9,762 nt of DNA. Source: Thermococcus sp. (GTDB lineage Archaea > Methanobacteriota_B > Thermococci > Thermococcales > Thermococcaceae). A program made the position numbers and the translations under genes. Positions 5,045 to 9,762 of this stretch are shown here, piece after piece. The stretch's first letter is position 1. Each line of letters begins with the position of its first letter. Below the pieces are notes generated by a model. It saw only the letters and a list, made by a program, of their open reading frames with translations, was not told the DNA's origin and did not search any database. The stretch is taken from positions 1-9,762 of the forward strand of contig JAMONK010000143.1 in the NCBI GenBank assembly GCA_027065835.1, in the 5' to 3' direction.

Positions 5045-6346
5045 GTGGTACCAACGGCTAAAAGGCCCGTGAAGCGCAAGCGCACCGTCCTCAAAGGGCT
5101 TGAAAAAGGAAGACAGATGCATCACAGACCGGATCCCGGTAGATGGTTCTACTCGTTCATCCCGTTCAAGATCTCAACGGGTGGGGCCGCACCGTTAATC
5201 CCCCTGCTGACGATGGACGTCGGCGGCGGTCCGGCGGAGGTTGGGGTTGTGAACGCGATAGGCAGCACCGCCTCGATGCTCGGCGGCCTCTTCTGGGGAA
5301 AGTTAAGCGACAGGCTCAACAGGAGGAAGATCTTCCTTGTAGCAGGTTTTCTTGGAACGGCGCTGTCAACGCTTCTATTTTCCATTGCAAAGAGCGTTCA
5401 CCAAATAATGATGATCAACGCGCTTTACACGTTCTTCATAGCCGCCACCATCCCGGTCCCGATCCTCATCATAACCAAGGCATTCCGCCTCGAGGATTGG
5501 GACTACGCGATAGGGAGGTTCAACGAGATCGGCGGCTGGGCATGGGTTGCCGGGATGGTGGTTGGCCTGCTTCTCGCCCAGTTTCTGGGCCTGAGGGGAA
5601 TCTTCATCGCGCTCGGGATGGTTGGGCTCCTATCCGTTCCGTGGGGTGTTCGGACCATCAGGGAGGTCCCCCTTCACCTGCGTAGGGAAACGCTGGGTGT
5701 CTACGCTGGCTACGTGATCGAGAAGTTCAGATACATCCCCAACGTTATCACGCACCTCCCAAGGATCTCCACTAGAGGATTTGGAAAGCTCTACGGCTCC
5801 TCCCTGCTCTTCTGGATCGGCGCGATGCTGTACTTCACCCAGTTTCCAGTTCTCCTGCGGGAGAGGGGATTCAGCCCCTCGGTGCTTTACCTGATGGGTA
5901 TAGGCAACTCGGCGGTCTCTGCTTTCATGTACATGCGGGTCGGAAGACGGCTGGGGCGTGAAGGAGGGTACCATGCTCTTATACAGGGGCTGCTCCTGCG
6001 TGCAGGCGCCTTCGCACTCATCGTACTCGCGATGCACTTAAACGGACCTCAGTTCCTCGTTCTCTCATTCGTATCGTACTTCATGGCGGGCTACACTTGG
6101 GCCTTCATCGGAATATCGACCACCTCGATAATCTCACGCGGGGCAAGCGCCAGGGACCGCGGAGCCCTCATAGGGGCGTACAACATGATCAGCTCCATCG
6201 GAGCCATAGCGGGGAACTTCATCAGCGGCTTCATCACGGAGAGCTTCGGGTTTACCTCCGATTTTGGCCTGGCATCCCTTCTGATATTGCTATCCGTTGT
6301 TCCCCTCATCGGCGGGAAGGTTAAAAGTTCCGGGACCACATTGTAA
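5045..6346 (+). CDS. MFS transporter, about 12 membrane helices
   Basis: A 433-residue inner-membrane secondary transporter of the major facilitator superfamily. A basic N-terminus (VKRKRTVLKGLEKGR) precedes the first membrane helix. The loop after helix 2 has the MFS signature GKLSDRLNRRK (residues 85-95), and the second half has the matching cytoplasmic loop RVGRRLGREGG. Hydrophobic segments throughout fit roughly 12 helices in two bundles. The substrate is unknown; export or uptake of a small organic compound, driven by proton or sodium exchange, is the usual role. GTG 5045 is chosen because GGTGG (5036-5040) precedes it. TTG 5033 gives four more residues but lies before the likely transcription start, and ATG 5117 after GGAAG is also possible. 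The alcohol dehydrogenase gene starts 12 bases after its stop, so the two are cotranscribed and may handle the same alcohol or aldehyde. Confidence 0.9.
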   Translation: MVPTAKRPVKRKRTVLKGLEKGRQMHHRPDPGRWFYSFIPFKISTGGAAPLIPLLTMDVGGGPAEVGVVNAIGSTASMLGGLFWGKLSDRLNRRKIFLVAGFLGTALSTLLFSIAKSVHQIMMINALYTFFIAATIPVPILIITKAFRLEDWDYAIGRFNEIGGWAWVAGMVVGLLLAQFLGLRGIFIALGMVGLLSVPWGVRTIREVPLHLRRETLGVYAGYVIEKFRYIPNVITHLPRISTRGFGKLYGSSLLFWIGAMLYFTQFPVLLRERGFSPSVLYLMGIGNSAVSAFMYMRVGRRLGREGGYHALIQGLLLRAGAFALIVLAMHLNGPQFLVLSFVSYFMAGYTWAFIGISTTSIISRGASARDRGALIGAYNMISSIGAIAGNFISGFITESFGFTSDFGLASLLILLSVVPLIGGKVKSSGTTL

Positions 6347-6348
6347 CT

Positions 6349-6354
6349 GGTGAT
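6349..6354 (+). promoter_or_regulatory. Ribosome binding site deciding the alcohol dehydrogenase start
   Basis: GGTGAT matches the 16S 3' end and lies 4 bases before ATG 6359. The in-frame GTG 6350 and ATG 6353 fall inside this site and are unlikely starts. Confidence 0.6.
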
Positions 6355-6358
6355 GGAC

Positions 6359-7495
6359 ATGTTCCGGTTGAAAACTAGGATTGTAGGTGGGGAGGGAAGC
6401 CTGAAGGCCCTATCTGGGGAAGTCCGAGGCTACGAGCGCGTTCTTATCCTGGCCTCCCGTTCGATGAAGAGGCACGGCTTCCTGAGCGAGGCCGAGGACT
6501 ACGTGAAGGAGGCCGGTGCGGAGGTCTTCTCGATAGCGGGTCTTCCGGCGGAGCCAAGCGTCGAGGTGGTAGAGGAGTTCCTGCCCAAGGTGAGGGAGTT
6601 CGAGCCCGACCTTCTGGTTGCTCTTGGTGGGGGAAGCGTCATCGATACGACCAAGGCTTTGAAGGTCTTCTACGATGCCCCCGAGCTGAACTTCGAGGAG
6701 ATAGCATTCATAGACAGGTTTTCGAAGCCCAAGCCGGTTCCGAAGCTGAGGACGAAGCTAATAGCGATACCCTCGACGAGCGGAGCGGGAAGCGAGGTTT
6801 CGGGGGCGAGCGTGCTGAAGAAGGGCGGAGTCAAATACAACATAGTCACCCCCGAGATAGCGCCCGATGTGGCCATACTCGACCCCCGGCTGCCGAGGAC
6901 GATGCCAGCCGAGGTGGCCCGGAACTCTGGTCTTGACGTCCTCGTTCACGGGATAGAGGCCTACACAACCAAGGTCGCCAACCCCTTCAGCGACGCCATG
7001 GCGATTAAGGCGATAAAGACCGTTTACCGGTGGCTTCCGCTGTCGGTTAGAGGCGATGAGGATGCTAGGGAGAGGGTTCACTACGCGGCGACGATGGCGG
7101 GGATAGCCTTCCTCAACGCGCGCCTCGGCCTATGCCACGCGATGAGCCACAAAGCGGCATGGATTGGTCCGCATGGGCTCCTCAACGCGATATTCCTGCC
7201 CTACGTGATGGAGTTCAACGCCGAGAGGAGCGACTACGCGAGGAAGCGCTACGCTGAGATAGCGGGGGAGCTTGGCTTCCAAACGGCGAAGGACCTCATT
7301 GAGGTCGTGAGGGAGCTCAACGAGATGCTCGGCGTTCCAAAACTGGGCGAGCTGGTCGACGAGGAGACCTTCGTCGAGAGGGTAGAGGATATGGGCGAAA
7401 AGGCATACAGGGATGGATTGGTCGCGTTCAATCCCGTTGAGGCCAGGCCAGAAGAGATCAGGACGCTCTACCTCCGGATTTATAGAGGGGAATAG
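6359..7495 (+). CDS. Iron-containing (group III) alcohol dehydrogenase
   Basis: A 378-residue cytosolic oxidoreductase, the usual length for the family, that interconverts alcohols and aldehydes with NAD(P)H and a divalent metal, usually Fe2+. The N-terminal dinucleotide-binding domain has ALGGGSVIDTTKAL (88-101), the GGGS-x-x-D-x-x-K signature. The helical C-terminal domain supplies the metal ligands Asp193 and His197 (DVLVHGIEAY), His260 (GLCHAMSH) and His272 (GPHG). All four are present, so the enzyme should be active. The gap between the last two ligands is 12 residues rather than the 14 of E. coli FucO, a shortened active-site loop. ATG 6359 is chosen from the GGTGAT site. The gene follows the MFS gene by 12 bases, as a two-gene unit. 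Its alcohol substrate cannot be told; broad-range primary alcohol or butanol-type enzymes are known in Thermococcales. Convergent with the DHA2 exporter gene, its stop is 16 bases from that gene's stop. Confidence 0.92.
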   Translation: MFRLKTRIVGGEGSLKALSGEVRGYERVLILASRSMKRHGFLSEAEDYVKEAGAEVFSIAGLPAEPSVEVVEEFLPKVREFEPDLLVALGGGSVIDTTKALKVFYDAPELNFEEIAFIDRFSKPKPVPKLRTKLIAIPSTSGAGSEVSGASVLKKGGVKYNIVTPEIAPDVAILDPRLPRTMPAEVARNSGLDVLVHGIEAYTTKVANPFSDAMAIKAIKTVYRWLPLSVRGDEDARERVHYAATMAGIAFLNARLGLCHAMSHKAAWIGPHGLLNAIFLPYVMEFNAERSDYARKRYAEIAGELGFQTAKDLIEVVRELNEMLGVPKLGELVDEETFVERVEDMGEKAYRDGLVAFNPVEARPEEIRTLYLRIYRGE

Positions 7496-7511
7496 GGAAA
7501 AGGAAAATCCC
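7495..7511 (-). terminator. T-rich terminator of the DHA2 exporter gene
   Basis: Directly after the TGA on the minus strand comes GGGATTTTCCTTTTCCC. It is T-rich and has weak GGGA/TCCC ends that can pair. It fits a pyrimidine-run archaeal terminator in the short convergent gap. Confidence 0.45.
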
Positions 7512-8996
7512 TCAGGAAACGTTGACCTCCCTCTCCCCTCCGTTCTCGACCTCCCGGATTTTTCCTCCCTTCATGACCTCGACTATGGCCAGGCTAAGCA
7601 GGGCCAGGAAGAGGTAGATCCCGGCGGAGGTCCCAAAGAGCACCTCGTATGCCTTTGAGGTCGGGATCTTTATGTGGACCCATGGGGGTGCTCCGAGTGG
7701 GTGAAATAGGGTGTAGTACGTGCTCATGACGGTTCCCGCTATGGCCGGTCCCCATGTCGAGCCAAAGTTTCTGAACAGGCTGTTCGCTCCAGTAGCTACT
7801 CCCATGACCCTCGGTGGAACCGAGAAGACCAGCACGTTGATCAGCGAGATGTTCATGAGCGTTATGCCCGTGCCCACTAGAGTTATCGTCGCCACGAACT
7901 GCCACAGGGAGAGTGTCGTTGCGTACTTCGCTAGGAAGGCCAGCCCTCCGCTCGCGATCAGTGCACCTGTTATCGCAAGGGGTTTTGCTCCCGTTTTCGG
8001 CATTACCTTGCCCGCTACTGGTGCAACGATGAGCATAACGCCCGCCATTGGGGTCATGAGCAGACCACTCTGAAGTATGGTCTTACCGAAACCGAAGGGG
8101 GGCTTCATCTGGAAGATGTAGGTGTTCGCCTGGCTCATCATGGATATACCGAAGGCCGCGAACATTATTCCGATGTTGACGATTGCAGGGTTCCTGGATG
8201 AGATTATATCCAACGGGATGAGCGGGTTCTCGGCCTTCCGCTCCCAGAGGACCAGGAGGAGGGCACCGATTATTGCAACCCCAAAGAGAACGAGGGTCTC
8301 CTTTGCAGTCCAGCCAACGTTGGGGGCGCGGGTAACCCCCACTAGGGCCGGAACAACCGCGACCGTTAGGAACAGGGTTCCCAGCCAGTCAATCTTTCCG
8401 GGATTGACGTAGCGGCTCTCCCTGAGAACCTTCCAGGCGAGGAGAAACATCAGTACGGCAAATGGAGCCGCCGAGTGGTACGTCCACCTCCACCCGTAGT
8501 TCTGCGTGACCCATGCACCGAGCGGCAGGGCTATGACCATCCCCACGCCGAACATCGCACTTATCATGCCCTGAACCTGCGGCACCATCTCGGGCGGGAA
8601 CTCCTCACGGACGAGGGAAAAAGCCAGCGGGAAGATTGCCATTCCAAAGCCCTGTATCGCCCGCGTAACCAGGAGCCACTGAAAGCTCGGGGCGAAGCCG
8701 TTCAGAACGACGCCAAGTGTATAGAAGCCGAGGGCAACGAGGAACATCTTCTTCTTGCCGTACATGTCGCCAAGCTTGCCGAAGAGGGCCACACTGACGG
8801 TTCCAATGAGGAGGTACATCGTGAGAACCCAGCTGACGTCGTTGGGGTTGATGGCGAATTCTTTCTGTATCGTCGGTAAAGCGGGCGTTAGCATTGCCTC
8901 CGTGTACATAACCAGTAAGGGCAGTATGACCACCACCATCATGGCCCTCTTGGCGTAGGCCATGTCATAGGCCCCGTTCTCAGTGTTCACCTGCAT
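7512..8996 (-). CDS. MFS exporter of the DHA2 (EmrB/QacA) type, about 14 helices
   Basis: A 494-residue membrane exporter. The N-terminal half shows helix 1 with TEAMLTPALPTIQKEF (32-47), related to the DHA2 motif L-D-x-T-x-x-x-x-A-L-P but with Glu33 at the acidic position. Motif A is GKLGDMYGKKK (73-83). The motif C/helix 5 region reads GVGMVIALPLGAWVTQNYGWRW (150-171). Length and the extra central helices after residue 204 fit 14-helix drug:H+ antiporters; the natural substrate is unknown. The start is ATG 8994-8996, with GGTGAT 6 bases upstream and a TATA box at 9031-9038. The reading frame stays open to 9707, but that extension runs antisense through the helicase gene and past the promoter, so it is not coding. 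It is monocistronic, divergent from the helicase gene and convergent with the alcohol dehydrogenase gene. Confidence 0.9.
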   Translation of the reverse strand: MQVNTENGAYDMAYAKRAMMVVVILPLLVMYTEAMLTPALPTIQKEFAINPNDVSWVLTMYLLIGTVSVALFGKLGDMYGKKKMFLVALGFYTLGVVLNGFAPSFQWLLVTRAIQGFGMAIFPLAFSLVREEFPPEMVPQVQGMISAMFGVGMVIALPLGAWVTQNYGWRWTYHSAAPFAVLMFLLAWKVLRESRYVNPGKIDWLGTLFLTVAVVPALVGVTRAPNVGWTAKETLVLFGVAIIGALLLVLWERKAENPLIPLDIISSRNPAIVNIGIMFAAFGISMMSQANTYIFQMKPPFGFGKTILQSGLLMTPMAGVMLIVAPVAGKVMPKTGAKPLAITGALIASGGLAFLAKYATTLSLWQFVATITLVGTGITLMNISLINVLVFSVPPRVMGVATGANSLFRNFGSTWGPAIAGTVMSTYYTLFHPLGAPPWVHIKIPTSKAYEVLFGTSAGIYLFLALLSLAIVEVMKGGKIREVENGGEREVNVS

Positions 8997-9002
8997 CTTT
9001 GT

Positions 9003-9038
9003 ATCACCAATGTATCGGGCGATAGGTTTGTTTATAAA
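9003..9038 (-). promoter_or_regulatory. Promoter and ribosome binding site of the DHA2 exporter gene
   Basis: On the minus strand a TTTATAAA box (9031-9038) predicts a start near 9008. The site GGTGAT (9003-9008) begins at that point and lies 6 bases before ATG 8996, so the leader is only about a dozen bases. Confidence 0.6.
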
Positions 9039-9055
9039 GTTAGCGGTGGTGGGAC

Positions 9056-9063
9056 TTATAAAG
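9056..9063 (+). promoter_or_regulatory. TATA promoter of the helicase gene, apparently leaderless
   Basis: TTATAAAG is centred about 25 bases before ATG 9084, so the transcript should start at or next to the start codon. Only 17 bases separate it from the divergent TATA box at 9031-9038, so the two promoters compete for space. Confidence 0.55.
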
Positions 9064-9083
9064 GGCTCCGATGGAGTAACATC

Positions 9084-9762
9084 ATGCATCCCCTCCTGAG
9101 AAAGGCCATCAGGGAGCGCTTCGGAAGGCTCAACGAGGTTCAGATGGGGGCATTCCGCGAGGTTAGTTCGGGGAAGAGCGTTCTGATCCTCGCCCCCACC
9201 GGCTCGGGGAAAACCGAAGCGGCCGTTCTCCCCGTCTTCAACGAAATCCTTGAGGATGGACTTAAACCTATTTCCGCACTCTACATCGCACCTCTCAAGG
9301 CCCTCAACAGGGACCTGCTTGAGAGACTCGAATGGTGGGGTCAGAAGCTCGGAATAACCGTTGAGGTCAGGCACGGCGACACCTCGGCATACAGGAAGGC
9401 GAAGCAGACGAAGAATCCTCCGGGGATGCTCATCATAACCCCCGAAACCCTCGGCGTGATTCTGACGGTTAAGTCTCTTAGAAAGCACCTTGAGAACGTG
9501 AGGTTCGTCATCGTCGATGAGATAGCCGAGCTGGTGGACAACAAGCGCGGTGCGCAGCTCCTCCTCGGCCTTGAGCGCTTGGCCGAGATAGTGGACTTCA
9601 GGAGAATAGGCATGACGGCGACGGTGGGCAACGAGGAGGAGGTGAGGGAGTGGCTGAAGGCGGACGTCATAGTGAAGCCGAGCTGGAGGAAGAACTACCG
9701 CTTCCACGTCCTCTATCCAAAGCCCGGCGAGAGGGACATGGAACTCGCCAGGAAGCTGAGCC
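9084..9762 (+). CDS. Lhr-like superfamily 2 helicase (partial, N-terminal 226 aa)
   Basis: The first helicase domain of a large ATP-dependent DNA or RNA helicase of the Lhr family, which acts in nucleic-acid repair or RNA processing in archaea. The gene runs off the right edge. In order it shows a Q-motif-like LNEVQMGAF (16-24), Walker A APTGSGKTEAA (37-47), motif Ia APLKALNRD (69-77), HGDTS (98-102), motif Ib TPETLGVIL (119-127), motif II VDEIAELVDNKRG (144-156) and motif III GMTATVG (176-182). The KRG after motif II and the following leucine-rich LLLGLERLAEI are typical of Lhr. Motif II reads DEIA, where Lhr proteins usually have DEIH. Archaeal genomes of this order carry two types, aLhr1 and aLhr2; the visible part does not let me choose. 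The start ATG 9084 fits the leaderless promoter. The rest of the protein, including domain 2, the winged helix and the Lhr-specific C-terminus, lies outside the window. Confidence 0.9.
   Translation, partial: MHPLLRKAIRERFGRLNEVQMGAFREVSSGKSVLILAPTGSGKTEAAVLPVFNEILEDGLKPISALYIAPLKALNRDLLERLEWWGQKLGITVEVRHGDTSAYRKAKQTKNPPGMLIITPETLGVILTVKSLRKHLENVRFVIVDEIAELVDNKRGAQLLLGLERLAEIVDFRRIGMTATVGNEEEVREWLKADVIVKPSWRKNYRFHVLYPKPGERDMELARKLS

Noticed and set aside
4643..5125. Minus-strand frames with a hydrophobic, membrane-like stretch opposite the acidic gene
   Set aside because: The hydrophobic run is what antisense Asp/Glu codons give (Phe, Leu, Val). The plus strand has the promoter, ribosome binding site and spacing; the minus frames have none.
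9071..9079. Tiny upstream frame ATG-GAG-TAA before the helicase gene
   Set aside because: The TATA position predicts transcription starting downstream of it, so it should not be in the mRNA.
8997..9707. In-frame upstream extension of the DHA2 exporter to a 731-residue protein
   Set aside because: It runs antisense through the helicase gene and across two promoters. A ribosome binding site and the family's normal N-terminus fall at ATG 8996.
1..9762. CRISPR arrays, tRNA or rRNA genes, insertion sequences and long direct repeats
   Set aside because: I looked for regularly spaced repeats, cloverleaf ends, transposase motifs and terminal repeats on both strands and saw none.

Overview
The window looks like chromosomal DNA of a GC-rich member of the Thermococcales (probably Thermococcus), a hyperthermophilic euryarchaeon. 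The evidence is archaeal TATA/BRE promoters placed 25-27 bases before predicted transcription starts, some apparently leaderless, strong GGAGGTG/GGTGAT ribosome binding sites, GTG starts, tightly packed overlapping genes, Lys/Glu/Arg-rich proteins and an Lhr-family helicase. This assignment is by inspection only.

Layout. Positions 1-212 hold the 3' end of an AT-rich plus-strand gene and T-rich spacer. A 95-residue hypothetical gene (213-500, minus) has its own, apparently leaderless promoter. Positions 563-4498 (minus) form a four-gene overlapping operon, read in the order: PLP-dependent threonine-synthase-like enzyme, DUF1611/DgcN-like P-loop protein, PP-loop protein resembling the glutamate epimerase MurL, and GNAT acetyltransferase. 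A strong promoter lies at 4567-4581, with an inverted repeat over the predicted transcription start. On the plus strand, 4729-4896 encodes a 55-residue hyperacidic protein with its own promoter and a perfect ribosome binding site. It is followed by an MFS transporter (5045-6346) coupled to an iron-dependent alcohol dehydrogenase (6359-7495). Converging from the other side is a 14-helix DHA2-type MFS exporter (7512-8996, minus). It shares an 87-base divergent promoter region with an Lhr-like superfamily 2 helicase (9084 to the window end, plus, partial).

How the genes may work together. The four-gene operon is the most interesting part. In bacteria and haloarchaea DUF1611 proteins (DgcN) act in D-glutamate metabolism next to an enolase-type dipeptide or N-acetyl-Glu epimerase. 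Here the partner is a MurL-like PP-loop protein, together with a PLP enzyme and an acetyltransferase, in a lineage without peptidoglycan. I infer an uncharacterised pathway that activates, epimerises or acylates a small acidic amino acid or dipeptide. The sequence alone does not prove the substrate. The MFS-alcohol dehydrogenase pair is probably a separate transport and redox unit. The remaining genes look like ordinary Thermococcales content.
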